Source: JALYXI01 sp963716685 (GTDB lineage Bacteria; Acidobacteriota; Terriglobia; Bryobacterales; Bryobacteraceae). Taken from it: a stretch of 64,000 nucleotides of DNA. Where the stretch lies: contig CAVQTR010000003.1 of assembly GCA_963716685.1 (NCBI GenBank), positions 3,286,001 through 3,350,000 of the forward strand. The letters run 5' to 3'. Both the position numbers and the translations under genes were made by a program. The first letter of the stretch is position 1; each line of letters begins with the position of its first letter. Under the pieces are notes generated by a model that did no database searches, had not been told where the DNA came from, and worked only from the letters and a program-made list of their open reading frames with translations. Shown in pieces: positions 26,435 through 35,827 of this stretch.

Positions 26435-27366
26435 CTGGCGCGCTTCACCTTGCGCTTTGGCTCAGCAGGAGCGGCAGCGGGCGGCTTCTTCAGACGCGCG
26501 AGGGAACTCTTCAGCGCTTCCATGATGTCGACAACGGGTTTTGCCGTCTGGGCCGGTTCTCCCTGTGATTTTTCGACGCCGGCGAGCCGGTTTTCTATCA
26601 GAGCATTCAATTTTTCCTGGTAGGAGTCTTTGTATTTCTCCGGTTGAAATGTTCCTGTTAATGCCTGGACCAGCAGGGCTGCCATATCCAACTCCCGGGA
26701 CGTTACCAGATCCGGGGCGGCTGCGTATTCCTGCTCCCGGCGCACCTCATCGGCGTAGAACATGGTGTGGAGCATCAAGCCTTTTTCGCCGGGGCGCAGA
26801 ATGACGACGTGCTCGCGGCGGTGCATTGCCACAGTGGCAATGCCGACGTGTCCGCTGCGGCGCATGGCGGCGAAGAGCAGCGCGTAGGGCTTTTCTCCAC
26901 CGGGGTCCGCCGCCACAAAGTACGAGGTCTCGAAGAATACGGGATCGATCTCCTCCAGCTTTACAAATTCGGCGATCTCCATGTCGGTTGAGGTCTTGAC
27001 GGCGAGGCGATCGAGATCGGGTTTGTCGAGGGTGACGTAGCGGTCTTTTTCGTATTCGAAGGCTTTAACCACCTCGCGGTCGAAATCAGTCCTCGGGGCA
27101 TCGGGAGTGTAATGCACGCGGGCCTGGGGACCGCTGACAGTGACAGCCGGGAGAGTTTCGGCGAGCGGCGGACGGACGACGGAGATGCGCTCGGGCGGCG
27201 GTTCAGGCCGGGCGGTCTCCTCTTCCAGGAAGTCTTCGACCAGATCGCGGCGGGGCCGGTACACCTGATTGAGCCGAACCTTTTTGGCGCGCGCGGCCGG
27301 GTAGAGGCGCACCGGGATCGAAACCAGTCCAAACGTCAGATGCCCGCGCCAGACTGTCGCCGCCAT
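26431..27366 (-). CDS. ku: Ku protein for non-homologous end joining
   Basis: 311 residues. The start MAATVWRGHLTFGLVSIPVRLYPA and the core (FVKLEEIDPVFFETSYF, YALLFAAM, HVVILRPGEKGLMLHTM) are diagnostic of bacterial Ku, a homodimeric ring that binds DNA ends and recruits LigD. Relative to typical Ku, residues about 38-95 hold a Pro/Glu-rich stretch (DFLEEETARPEPPPER) in the place of the usual helical segment with a Cys-containing motif. A lysine-rich tail (PKRKVKRAS) fits a DNA-binding extension. No ligD is in the window. It is the last gene of a minus-strand run (CNB protein, permease, aldo/keto reductase, ku). Confidence 0.96.
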   Translation of the reverse strand: MAATVWRGHLTFGLVSIPVRLYPAARAKKVRLNQVYRPRRDLVEDFLEEETARPEPPPERISVVRPPLAETLPAVTVSGPQARVHYTPDAPRTDFDREVVKAFEYEKDRYVTLDKPDLDRLAVKTSTDMEIAEFVKLEEIDPVFFETSYFVAADPGGEKPYALLFAAMRRSGHVGIATVAMHRREHVVILRPGEKGLMLHTMFYADEVRREQEYAAAPDLVTSRELDMAALLVQALTGTFQPEKYKDSYQEKLNALIENRLAGVEKSQGEPAQTAKPVVDIMEALKSSLARLKKPPAAAPAEPKRKVKRAS

Positions 27367-27375
27367 AGGGTTCCT

Positions 27376-28236
27376 CTATCCGCGCGTGCTGGCCGCGGGA
27401 AACTTACGGAGAAGATCTTCCATCTCCGCGCGGCTCTCGCTGCCGATGGTCATGCAATCCACCTGATTCAGCGACAGCGCAAACTGCAGGCATTCGTCTG
27501 CTTTCTGCCGCAGCGCGCCCTGTCCCAGAATCTTCATGCCGATCACGCCTTTGCCGTTCTTCTTCATCTCAGAGAGCACGCCCTGTACCACTTCGGGCGG
27601 CGCATCCATGGCGACCTGCGCGGGGTTGATGCGCGCCAAATCGATCTCCACCCAGGGCTCGGCGGCGGCGGTGCGGAGCGCGGGAAGGGTGTGGCAGGAA
27701 GTGCCGTGACTGCGCACGATGCCTTTCGCCTGGGCCTCGGAAATGACGTCCATCACGGGGCGCAGCTTGACGTTCCAATCGCCGTCTTCCATTTTGTGCA
27801 TCAGCAGGATATCGATCTGATCGATGCCCATTTCGCTGCGGAAGCGATCAATATCGGCCTTCATTCCGGCGGCGGTTTCGCTGTTCGACTTCGTCAGGAT
27901 GGTGACCTTGTCGCGCGGCACGGTTTTCAGCGCGGCCTTCACATTGGGGTGGCTGCCGTACTGGTCGGCGACGTCCCAGACGAAAACGCCCTGATCGTGC
28001 GCGGCGCGGAACAGTTCCGCTAAGCCGTCGAGCCCCAGTTTGGTTTGGTTCGAGTGCTTGTTGCTGCCGTGCGTGCCGGTGCCCATCATGAGGCGGCTGA
28101 CGGGAACCTTTCGGGGTCCCAGCAGAATGCGGTCGGTGGCGTACTTCTTGGTTTCCGAAGCAAAGAGATGATGGGGGAACTGGTGGAGGGACAGTGCACC
28201 GGCGGCGCCGGTCCTCAGGAAAGAACGTCTGTTCAT
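27376..28236 (-). CDS. Tat-exported aldo/keto reductase-like protein
   Basis: 286 residues with a twin-arginine leader (NRRSFLRTGAAGALSL) and a TIM-barrel of the aldo/keto reductase type. The catalytic tetrad appears intact: Asp and Tyr in WDVADQYG, Lys in TILTKSN, His in LLMHKM. The C-terminal NADPH-binding part is present but ends early (TIGSESRAEMEDLL). It is about 40 residues shorter than cytoplasmic AKRs once the leader is removed. Substrate unknown; Acidobacteria carry many such exported members. 9 bp separate it from ku downstream and 34 bp from the permease upstream. Confidence 0.9.
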   Translation of the reverse strand: MNRRSFLRTGAAGALSLHQFPHHLFASETKKYATDRILLGPRKVPVSRLMMGTGTHGSNKHSNQTKLGLDGLAELFRAAHDQGVFVWDVADQYGSHPNVKAALKTVPRDKVTILTKSNSETAAGMKADIDRFRSEMGIDQIDILLMHKMEDGDWNVKLRPVMDVISEAQAKGIVRSHGTSCHTLPALRTAAAEPWVEIDLARINPAQVAMDAPPEVVQGVLSEMKKNGKGVIGMKILGQGALRQKADECLQFALSLNQVDCMTIGSESRAEMEDLLRKFPAASTRG

Positions 28237-28270
28237 GCGGGCTCCTGCTTTCTACGCCACGATAACATCC

Positions 28271-29362
28271 TTAGACGCTGGGAATGCGAGCCACATGCTG
28301 ACGAAACGGCGGCTGCGCGCGGCCGATCTCGGTGGCATACCAGTCCCAGAAGACCTGGACGGCAGCCTGGAGCGTGGCGGCCATGGGCACGGCGAAGACC
28401 AGGCCGAAGAAACCGAACAGTTCGCCTCCCGCGAGGATGGCGAACAGCAAAAGCAGCGGATGCAGATGGACGGCGCGGCGCATGATCGTGGGTTGGAAGA
28501 CCCAATCGTCCAGAAACTTGATGGCAACAATAGCGACCATGACTCGCAGCACGGGCGGCAGGCTGTGAAACTGCATGAAGGCCAGCGCGGCTGCGACGAT
28601 GCCGGTGCTGAAGGGACCGAGGTAGGGAACCACGTTCACGATGCCCGCGAACACCGCGACCTCTAACGCGTAATCGAGACGCAGGAACGTAAGCGCGAGC
28701 CAGGTAACGGAGCCGAAGCAGAGGCAATCCAACATGAGGCCGCGGATGTAGCTGCCGAGGACTTCATCGATCTGATAAACGAGGCTGACCACTTTTTCCA
28801 CGTGCCGCCCAGGGCAGACGCGCACCATGGCGCTCACCCAGCCGGGGCCTTCGATGAGCGCGAAGTACGTGATGATGGGCAGCAGCACCAGGTCGAACAG
28901 GCGAGGCGTCAGCGCGAGCAGGGTGGCGGGCATGGACTCCACGGACTTTGCCACCCAGGTTCTGCCGGCGTCCATGGCGCGAATGGCCTGCTCAGACCCG
29001 ACGGGCAGGTGCACGAGCCAGGTCTTTTCGATATCGGCCGGGATTTGCTGCACCACATCCATGAACTCGCCCAGCTTGGCTTTTTGCGCAAGCAGCGCGG
29101 CAATGGCCATAGGCACCAAAATGCGCGCTGCTACCACTAGAAAAAAGGTAACTACCAGGTAGAAGCCGAGAACCAGGCGGTTGCGGCGATACCCGCGCGC
29201 TTCGAGGCGGACGATGAACGGGTTGAACAGATACGCCAGCACGATTCCCAGAAAGAAGAGGAACGCGATTCCGCCCAGATAGGAGAAGAAGAAGTAAGCC
29301 GCCACTAGAATGAAGGAGGCGGAGAGCAGCAGGAAAAGGCGGTTCTCGACGGCCGAGATCAT
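28271..29362 (-). CDS. AI-2E (PerM) family transporter
   Basis: 363-residue inner-membrane protein with about eight helices: two at the N-terminus (LFLLLSASFILVAAYFFF and following), one near 65-90, a soluble loop (about 95-150), then a C-terminal set including the conserved VVPYLGPF motif near 245 and the LHPLLLLFAILAGGELFGFFG signature near 305-325. The family includes exporters of AI-2 and Na+/H+ antiporters, so the substrate is open. Its ATG overlaps the stop of the upstream cyclic-nucleotide-binding gene (ATGA), suggesting translational coupling. Confidence 0.93.
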   Translation of the reverse strand: MISAVENRLFLLLSASFILVAAYFFFSYLGGIAFLFFLGIVLAYLFNPFIVRLEARGYRRNRLVLGFYLVVTFFLVVAARILVPMAIAALLAQKAKLGEFMDVVQQIPADIEKTWLVHLPVGSEQAIRAMDAGRTWVAKSVESMPATLLALTPRLFDLVLLPIITYFALIEGPGWVSAMVRVCPGRHVEKVVSLVYQIDEVLGSYIRGLMLDCLCFGSVTWLALTFLRLDYALEVAVFAGIVNVVPYLGPFSTGIVAAALAFMQFHSLPPVLRVMVAIVAIKFLDDWVFQPTIMRRAVHLHPLLLLFAILAGGELFGFFGLVFAVPMAATLQAAVQVFWDWYATEIGRAQPPFRQHVARIPSV

Positions 29363-29907
29363 CGGTGGGCGACCGGAACGCCGCTGTCGAGTTCGGCCTC
29401 GTTTGTGACCAGACGAAGCGAGGTGGCGCGCAGCCGCGCGGAGAGCAGGCGGGCCAGCTGGTCCAGAATTAAAACGCCGACACGCGGGCGAGATTGAATC
29501 AGCCCAAAAAGTCGGGTGCGGTAGAGCAGATAGACGGTGGTATCTGTTCGCGCCACAGCGGCGGCGGAACGCGGCAGTTCTTCGAGCAGAGCCATCTCAC
29601 CGAAGAAGTCGCCGGGGCCGGTGGATGCCAGAGTTTGAGTGGTACCATCCATGCCGCGTTTGAATAACTCCACCGAACCGTGTTCGACGATAAACAACGC
29701 ACGACCAATATCGCCTTCATCGAACAGCAGCTCGCCTTCGGCGTAGTTCTTCTCGAGCAGGCTTTGAATTAGATGGCCAAGATCGCGCTGCCCCAGTCCC
29801 TGGAATAGCGCAACGCGTTCGAGAAATGACGCGCGGGCGCGAAACGCGGGATCTTTGAAGATTCTTTGAAACAGCCCGGGGGTGGGGATGGGCTTCTCTT
29901 CTGACAT
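29359..29907 (-). CDS. Cyclic-nucleotide-binding domain protein
   Basis: 182 residues with one CNB beta-barrel at about 30-150: LLFDEGDIGRALFIVEHGSVELF, then the phosphate-binding cassette FGEMALLEELPRSAAAVA with the conserved Glu and Arg that contact the ligand. There is no DNA-binding domain, so it is not a CRP-type regulator; the C-terminal helices may touch the coupled AI-2E permease encoded next (4-nt overlap). A cAMP-producing cyclase is encoded 3 kb away, which makes cAMP control of the permease a testable idea. It is divergent from receptor 4. Confidence 0.9.
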   Translation of the reverse strand: MSEEKPIPTPGLFQRIFKDPAFRARASFLERVALFQGLGQRDLGHLIQSLLEKNYAEGELLFDEGDIGRALFIVEHGSVELFKRGMDGTTQTLASTGPGDFFGEMALLEELPRSAAAVARTDTTVYLLYRTRLFGLIQSRPRVGVLILDQLARLLSARLRATSLRLVTNEAELDSGVPVAHR

Positions 29908-30001
29908 TGGCCGGATTTCACATAAGCAGGTTTATGGCCGAGCGAAAGCGTACATGCGCTTCCGCGGGGCGATGCTAGAATCGGCGACAAAGGGGCTTTG
30001 C

Positions 30002-33000
30002 ATGATCCTGGTTGATCGAAGTAAGTTTGCTTTCGCCTGTCTGCTCGCGTGCTCGACGGCATTTGTGGCTACGCCGCGCGCGTTCGCTCAGGCGGTTGCC
30101 GTCGCGGAAGTGGACGGCCATGTTACGGATCCGAGCGGCCAGTCCGTAGTAGGCGCGCAGATTCGAATGACAGAAGTCGAGAGGCAGCAGGTTCACCTCG
30201 CGCGCACGGATGCGCAGGGACGCTACGCTCTCCCCAACCTTCCAGTGGGCGCCTACAAGCTGGAAGTTTCCGCGCAGGGCTTTAAGACTTTCGTGCAGAC
30301 CGGCATCGTGCTGCAGGTGGCGAACAACGTTGAAGACAACGTGCAGCTGCAGATTGGGTCCGTTTCCGAAAGCATTCAGGTGGAAGCCAATGCGGCGATG
30401 GTAGAGACCAAGGAGAATTCCATTTCTCAGGTGATCGACCAGAAGCGCATTGTGGAACTGCCGCTGAACGGCAGAAACCCCACGCAGCTGATTACGCTCA
30501 CCGGCGCGGCCACAGCGGCTCCGGCGGGCGATCTGACGGGGAGCAAGAATATTCAGGGCTCGAATGGCTCGGGCACGTTTTCGGTAGCCGGGGGCCAGGC
30601 GAACGGCTTGAGCTATCTGCTGGATGGCGGCGACAACAACGATGCGTTCAGCAACGTGAACCTGCCGCTTCCCTTCCCGGATGCGCTGCAGGAGTTCAGC
30701 GTGCTGACCAATGCTGTGCCGGCGCAGTATGGGCTGCATCCGGGCGGAGTGGTGAACGCGGTGACGCGCTCGGGCTCCAACGCTTTCCATGGCACCCTAT
30801 TTGAATACCTGCGGAACGGTGATCTGGATGCGCGCCAGAAGGCTACGCCGACGCGCGACACGCTGCGACGCAGCCAGTTCGGCGGCGTTGCCGGCGGCAA
30901 ACTGATTCGCGATAAGCTTTTCTACTTCGGCGGGTATCAAGGCACGCGGCAGCGCAGCAACCCGCCCAGCACCATCAGCTACACGCCCACCGCTGCCGCT
31001 CTCAACGGCGACTTCAGCGTGCTGGACGGTCTGCAATCCGCCGGGGGTTGTTTGAGCGGATCGACAAAACGGCAGCTGATCAATCCCTTTTCCGGCGGTG
31101 CGCCGTTTGCCAACAACCAGATTCCGACGTCGCTCTTCGACCCCGCCGCGGTCAAGCTGGTGAAGTCATATATTCCGGTTTCGGCGGACCCGTGCGGCAA
31201 GACGCAGTACGGCATTCCGTCCAACAATCCGGACGACCAGTACATCGGCCGAATTGATTATGTGCAGAGCGAGAAGCACACGATGTACGGCCGATACTAC
31301 CTGTACGACTTTACGGCCCAGACGACATTCAACGGCAGCAACGCGCTGACCACCACCACAGCAGGCAACACGGACCGTGCGCAGACGATGACGTTCGGCG
31401 ATACCTACACCTTCTCGCCGACACTGCTCAATTCGTTCCATGCGACATTTGACCGGCGGCGTGACAACCGCGGCGCGGCGCCGAACCTGTTTAGTCCGGT
31501 GAGCCTGGGCGTGAACATGTTCAACCTGCTGCCGAACTTCATCAACCTGACGGTGAGCAATTACTTTTCGGTGGGCTGCGGCACGTGCGCACCGGGCTTT
31601 TTCAATGCCAACAACTATCAACTTTCAGACGACGTCAACTACATCCGCGGCCGCCACCAGATGGCGTTTGGCGTAGACGCGCGCAAAGAGCAGCTCAACA
31701 TCGCCAACAATCAGCAGGTGAACGGACAGTTTACGTTCAGCGGCTCTGTGACAGGCGATGCGCTGGCCGATTTCCTGCTGGGCCGCGTTTCCACGTTCGT
31801 CGCCGGCAACCCCAATCCGAATGCTTTGCGCGAAACGGTGTTCGCGGCGTATGCGCAGGACACCTGGCGCGCGCGCAACAATCTGACGCTGAACTTCGGC
31901 GTCCGCTGGGAGCCCAACATTCCGCCGTATGACAAATATCGGCGGGGAGATCAGTTTTCTCCCACGGCGTTCGCCGCCGGGCAGCACAGCACGGTCTATC
32001 CCAATGCACCGGCCGGCTTACTGTTCGCCGGAGATCCCGGCGACAAGAACGGCAAATACTTCAACGATTCGCATTACCTGACCACCTCACCGCGAGTAGG
32101 CCTGGTGTGGGATGTGAACGGGGATGGCAAGCAGACCGTGCGCTCGGCTTTTGCGCTGATGCACGATGTGGCGGAGCTGTATTTTCCGGAGCGCCTAACG
32201 ACGAATCCTCCGTACGCTTCTTCGGTGACGATCAACAACACGTCCACAGGCGTGAGCTTTTCCAACCCGTGGCAGGGCTATCCGGGGGGCAATCCGTTCC
32301 CCGGGGCCGCGATCTTTCCAGTGGGCGGCACGTACGTGAGCATGCCGCCGAACATGCAGCCGACCTATATGATGCAGTGGAATCTCAGCTACCAGCGGCA
32401 GCTGGGCAAAGACTGGCTGGTAACCGCGAATTACCTCGGTAACAAGAGCGTTCACATCTGGGGCGCGTACGACATCAACCCTTCGATTCCGATTGCAGGA
32501 AGCACGGCATCCGCCAATCAGCGGCGGCTGCTGTACCTGCAAAACCCGGCGCAGGGCCAATATTACAGTTCGATTGTGCAGGCGGATGACGGCGGAAATT
32601 CGAAATACAACGGGCTGCTGACGTCAGTGCAGCACCGGTTCTCAAACCACTACACGCTGCTGACGAATTACACGTGGTCGCACTGCATCAGCGACATCGA
32701 TTTCCAGAACGAGCTGGCCGGCGATCTTTATCAGAATCCATTCAGCCGCGCGTCGGAAAAGGGAAGCTGCATTTACGATCACCGTCAGATTTTCAACCTC
32801 TCCGCTGTGGTGAGCAGCGCCGGTTTTGGCGGCGGTCTCACCCGGGTAATCACAGCGGGTTGGCAACTGGCTCCCATTGTGACGGCCAGCAGCGGCGCGC
32901 CGATCACGCTGACCGACGGCGGGAAAGACATCTCGCTGAGCGGCCAGCTGCAGGACCGGCCGAACGTGGTATCGCCCAACGCTTACCTGAACGCCCACAC

Positions 33001-33295
33001 CACCTCGGCCTGGTTCAATACATCCGCATTCGCTATTCAGCCGACGGGAACGTTCGGCAACCTGGGCCGTGATTCGCTCAACGCGCCAGGGGCAATCAAT
33101 GTGGATGTGTCCGCCAGCCGGGTTTTCCACATCCACGAACGCTTCGGGCTGGAGCTCCGCGCTGATGCGTTCAACGCAATCAACCATGCGAACTGGAATG
33201 GTCCGCAGGTCAGTATCGCGAGCAGCACCTTCGGCCAGATCACGGGATTCGGCGCACCACGTATTATCCAAATGGCTCTGCGGCTAACGTATTAA
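30002..33295 (+). CDS. TonB-dependent receptor, Oar-like (receptor 4)
   Basis: 1097 residues. Signal peptide (FAFACLLACSTAFVATPRAFAQ), carboxypeptidase-regulatory-like domain (VDGHVTDPSGQSVVGAQ, about 37-125), plug with LSYLLDGGDNND near 205 and AQYGLHPGGVVNAVTRSG near 240-258, and a barrel ending in ALRLTY. ATG at 30002, preceded by AAAGGGG, was chosen over in-frame codons back to 29882, which would overlap the divergent CNB gene. Downstream on the same strand are a FAD oxidoreductase (32-bp gap) and a permease (46-bp gap), suggesting an uptake-and-use unit: outer-membrane import, oxidation, inner-membrane transport. Substrate not identifiable. Confidence 0.92.
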   Translation: MILVDRSKFAFACLLACSTAFVATPRAFAQAVAVAEVDGHVTDPSGQSVVGAQIRMTEVERQQVHLARTDAQGRYALPNLPVGAYKLEVSAQGFKTFVQTGIVLQVANNVEDNVQLQIGSVSESIQVEANAAMVETKENSISQVIDQKRIVELPLNGRNPTQLITLTGAATAAPAGDLTGSKNIQGSNGSGTFSVAGGQANGLSYLLDGGDNNDAFSNVNLPLPFPDALQEFSVLTNAVPAQYGLHPGGVVNAVTRSGSNAFHGTLFEYLRNGDLDARQKATPTRDTLRRSQFGGVAGGKLIRDKLFYFGGYQGTRQRSNPPSTISYTPTAAALNGDFSVLDGLQSAGGCLSGSTKRQLINPFSGGAPFANNQIPTSLFDPAAVKLVKSYIPVSADPCGKTQYGIPSNNPDDQYIGRIDYVQSEKHTMYGRYYLYDFTAQTTFNGSNALTTTTAGNTDRAQTMTFGDTYTFSPTLLNSFHATFDRRRDNRGAAPNLFSPVSLGVNMFNLLPNFINLTVSNYFSVGCGTCAPGFFNANNYQLSDDVNYIRGRHQMAFGVDARKEQLNIANNQQVNGQFTFSGSVTGDALADFLLGRVSTFVAGNPNPNALRETVFAAYAQDTWRARNNLTLNFGVRWEPNIPPYDKYRRGDQFSPTAFAAGQHSTVYPNAPAGLLFAGDPGDKNGKYFNDSHYLTTSPRVGLVWDVNGDGKQTVRSAFALMHDVAELYFPERLTTNPPYASSVTINNTSTGVSFSNPWQGYPGGNPFPGAAIFPVGGTYVSMPPNMQPTYMMQWNLSYQRQLGKDWLVTANYLGNKSVHIWGAYDINPSIPIAGSTASANQRRLLYLQNPAQGQYYSSIVQADDGGNSKYNGLLTSVQHRFSNHYTLLTNYTWSHCISDIDFQNELAGDLYQNPFSRASEKGSCIYDHRQIFNLSAVVSSAGFGGGLTRVITAGWQLAPIVTASSGAPITLTDGGKDISLSGQLQDRPNVVSPNAYLNAHTTSAWFNTSAFAIQPTGTFGNLGRDSLNAPGAINVDVSASRVFHIHERFGLELRADAFNAINHANWNGPQVSIASSTFGQITGFGAPRIIQMALRLTY

Positions 33296-33327
33296 TCAGC
33301 CCGACTAACGCTACACTAAATGGGATC

Positions 33328-34728
33328 ATGTCCTCCGATTCCGCACCCCTGCGCATTGCCATCGTAGGGGGCGGATTCAGCGGCACCCTAGTGGCCGTGC
33401 ATCTGCTGCGTGGCGAGCGTCCGGTTCACATCGACCTGATCGATTCGCGGGCGGCAGGCCGGGGCCTGGCGTATTCCACGCTGTGGGACGACCATCTGCT
33501 CAACGTGCCGGCCGTGCGCATGAGCGCTTTCGGTTCGGAACCGCTGCATTTTCTGGACTGGCTGCACGCCAACGGTCATCCGAACGCCGCCGCCGATTTT
33601 TTCGCACCGCGCAAGCTGTATGGAACCTATCTGCAGGATCTGCTGCAGACTACGGTGCGTGCCGCCGGCACCCGCAGCCGTTTCCGCCAGCATTATTCCG
33701 AAGCGACGGATCTCTCCTATAACAACAAGCGCGTGCGGCTTTCGCTGCGCAACGGGGACCGCATTCAGACGGACAAGCTGGTGCTGGCGACCGGGAACCC
33801 CGCGCCGCGGCCGCTCAGCTCCCGCACGCCTGGGTATTTCGCCTCGCCATGGGAGCCGGGGGCTTTCGCGGCTATCGATCCGGATCGCGAAGTGCTGCTG
33901 ATCGGAGCTGGGCTGACGGCGATCGATGCCTTTCTGGCGCTGAACAGCCAGGGCCACCGCGCTGCCATTCACATCGTTTCCCGGCGCGGCCAGATGCCGC
34001 ATGCGCATCAGCCGTACAAGCCGTTGCCGGCACCGTTCGATACGTCGAGTCTGAACGGCGCGCGGGAACTGCTGAGGGGCATCCGCCATCAGGTGCGCCA
34101 CGCCGAGAAGGAAGGGTGGGACTGGCGGGCTGTGATCGATTCGCTGCGCCCGGTGACAAACGAGATCTGGACGCACTTCGACATCGCGGAACAGCGCCGG
34201 ATTTATCGACATGCGAAGACCTGGTGGGATATTCATCGGCACAGAATGGCTTCGTCGATTGGCGCGCGGGTCACGGCGGCGGTGCACGCGGGCCAGTTGC
34301 GGGTCCATGCAGGACGCGTATCCCGCCCGACACCAATACAAGCAGGTCTGCACGTGGACGTTGCGCTGCGGCGGGGCGGCACTCTTGGGCTGAATGTCGA
34401 GCGGGTGATTAACTGCACCGGCGCGAACGACGACTACCGGATGGTTGCCAATCCGCTGATTCAGGCGCTGCTGGACACGGGCCGGATCCGGCCCAATTAC
34501 CTGGGCAAGGGCCTGCTCACAAATGCAAACGGTGCTCTGGTGGATACGGATGGCGTGACTTCGGACTGGCTTCTGACAATCGGACCGCCGCGCACGGGAG
34601 GCCTGCTGGAAACCATCGCCGTCCCCGAGCTGCGCAAGCAGGCCGAAGCGCTTGCCGGATACCTCTCTTCCCATATCTATGAACCGGTGGAAGTGCCGGT
34701 GGAACTGGTGATGGCCGCCGGCATTTAA
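33328..34728 (+). CDS. FAD/NAD(P)-binding oxidoreductase
   Basis: 466 residues of the FAD-NAD(P)-binding type related to HI0933-like and hydroxyacyl-CoA-type oxidoreductases. IAIVGGGFSGTLVA at about 9-22 is the FAD dinucleotide motif, LVLATGNPAP near 150 the ATG motif and LLIGAGLTAIDAF near 190 a second Rossmann motif for NAD(P). The N-terminal block GLAYSTLWDDHLLNVPA is shared by a bacterial group annotated as FAD-dependent protein of unknown substrate. No signal peptide, so cytoplasmic. Co-directional with receptor 4 and the following permease. Confidence 0.88.
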   Translation: MSSDSAPLRIAIVGGGFSGTLVAVHLLRGERPVHIDLIDSRAAGRGLAYSTLWDDHLLNVPAVRMSAFGSEPLHFLDWLHANGHPNAAADFFAPRKLYGTYLQDLLQTTVRAAGTRSRFRQHYSEATDLSYNNKRVRLSLRNGDRIQTDKLVLATGNPAPRPLSSRTPGYFASPWEPGAFAAIDPDREVLLIGAGLTAIDAFLALNSQGHRAAIHIVSRRGQMPHAHQPYKPLPAPFDTSSLNGARELLRGIRHQVRHAEKEGWDWRAVIDSLRPVTNEIWTHFDIAEQRRIYRHAKTWWDIHRHRMASSIGARVTAAVHAGQLRVHAGRVSRPTPIQAGLHVDVALRRGGTLGLNVERVINCTGANDDYRMVANPLIQALLDTGRIRPNYLGKGLLTNANGALVDTDGVTSDWLLTIGPPRTGGLLETIAVPELRKQAEALAGYLSSHIYEPVEVPVELVMAAGI

Positions 34729-34774
34729 CGGTTGCCCGCCAGCGTTCATTGTTGTACATTCGCGACGAGACCTA

Positions 34775-35821
34775 ATGATTCTTCCTTCGACGCACCTTGC
34801 CACGCTCCTGATTGTGATTCTCGGCATGCTGTGCTGGGGCTTGTGGGCCAACACGTTCCGCGCTGCCGGAACATGGCGCTTTGAGCTGTACTACTTCGGT
34901 TTCGCGCTGGGCGCATTTGCCACGGCTTTGCTGGCTGCGCTGACCCTCGGAACTCTGGGGTTCGACGGCTTCTCGCTGAGCGACGATGTGCTGCACGCAG
35001 GCAAAACGCAGGACGCTCTCGCGCTGCTGGCCGGCGTGGTGTTCAACCTTGGCAACATGCTGCTGGTGGCGGCCATCGCGGTGGCCGGCATGGCGACCGC
35101 ATTTCCGGTGGCATTCGCCGTCGCCATTACGCTGGGTGTGGGTCTGAACTTCGTGATGGGCGGACAAGGCAACGCGCCGGTGATGTTCGCGGGCGTGACC
35201 ATTCTGGTGGTAGCCGCGGGCATCGTTATCTACGCACACCGCTCCCTGAAACTGGCGCAGGTGGACGAGCTGGTGATGACCGGAAAGCGCAAATCCACGA
35301 AGCGGACCGCGAGTATCAAGGGGATTGTAATCGCGTTAATCAGCGGCGTGATTCTGTCGCTTGCGGGGCCTCTGATGCAGAGAAGTCAGACGGGTGAAGC
35401 AGGCCTGGGTCCGTATGCCGAGGCGTTCATTTTCACTGCCGGAATCCTGGGATCGACGCTGCTGCTAAACCTGTTCTTTATGAATTTGCCGGTGGATGGC
35501 GAGCCGCTGGAGTTGAGAAGTATTTTCGCCAGCAAACTGCGGCAGCATCTGTGGGCGTTTGCCGGCGGCTCGCTGTGGTGCGCGGGATTGCTCGCGGAGC
35601 TGATCGGTTCGCGCGGCGAAGGCGAAGCGGCGGTGAATCCCGGGCTTCTTTTCGGAACGGCACAGGGTTCAACAGTGCTGGCCACGCTTTGCGGCATCTT
35701 CATCTGGAAGGAATTCCAAGGTGCCGACATGCGAATCCGGACGCTGCTGTTCGTGGTAGTCGCACTGTTTGTCTGCGGCCTTGGAATGGTCGCGATTGGC
35801 CCTTCCTGGAGCCGCAGTTAG
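34775..35821 (+). CDS. Drug/metabolite-superfamily permease, ureide-permease/sugar-transporter-like
   Basis: 348-residue inner-membrane protein with about ten hydrophobic helices. The opening LGMLCWGLWANTFRAAG and WRFELYYFGFALGAF resemble the GRP/ureide permease branch of the DMT superfamily, as do NLGNMLLVAAIAVAGMATAFPVA and the second-half IFIWKEFQGA. Plant ureide permeases carry allantoin and nucleobases, and bacterial relatives carry sugars; the cargo here is unknown. It completes a plus-strand set with receptor 4 and the FAD oxidoreductase and converges with the TIGR03437 gene (6 bp between stops). Confidence 0.8.
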   Translation: MILPSTHLATLLIVILGMLCWGLWANTFRAAGTWRFELYYFGFALGAFATALLAALTLGTLGFDGFSLSDDVLHAGKTQDALALLAGVVFNLGNMLLVAAIAVAGMATAFPVAFAVAITLGVGLNFVMGGQGNAPVMFAGVTILVVAAGIVIYAHRSLKLAQVDELVMTGKRKSTKRTASIKGIVIALISGVILSLAGPLMQRSQTGEAGLGPYAEAFIFTAGILGSTLLLNLFFMNLPVDGEPLELRSIFASKLRQHLWAFAGGSLWCAGLLAELIGSRGEGEAAVNPGLLFGTAQGSTVLATLCGIFIWKEFQGADMRIRTLLFVVVALFVCGLGMVAIGPSWSRS

Positions 35822-35827
35822 CCGCCG

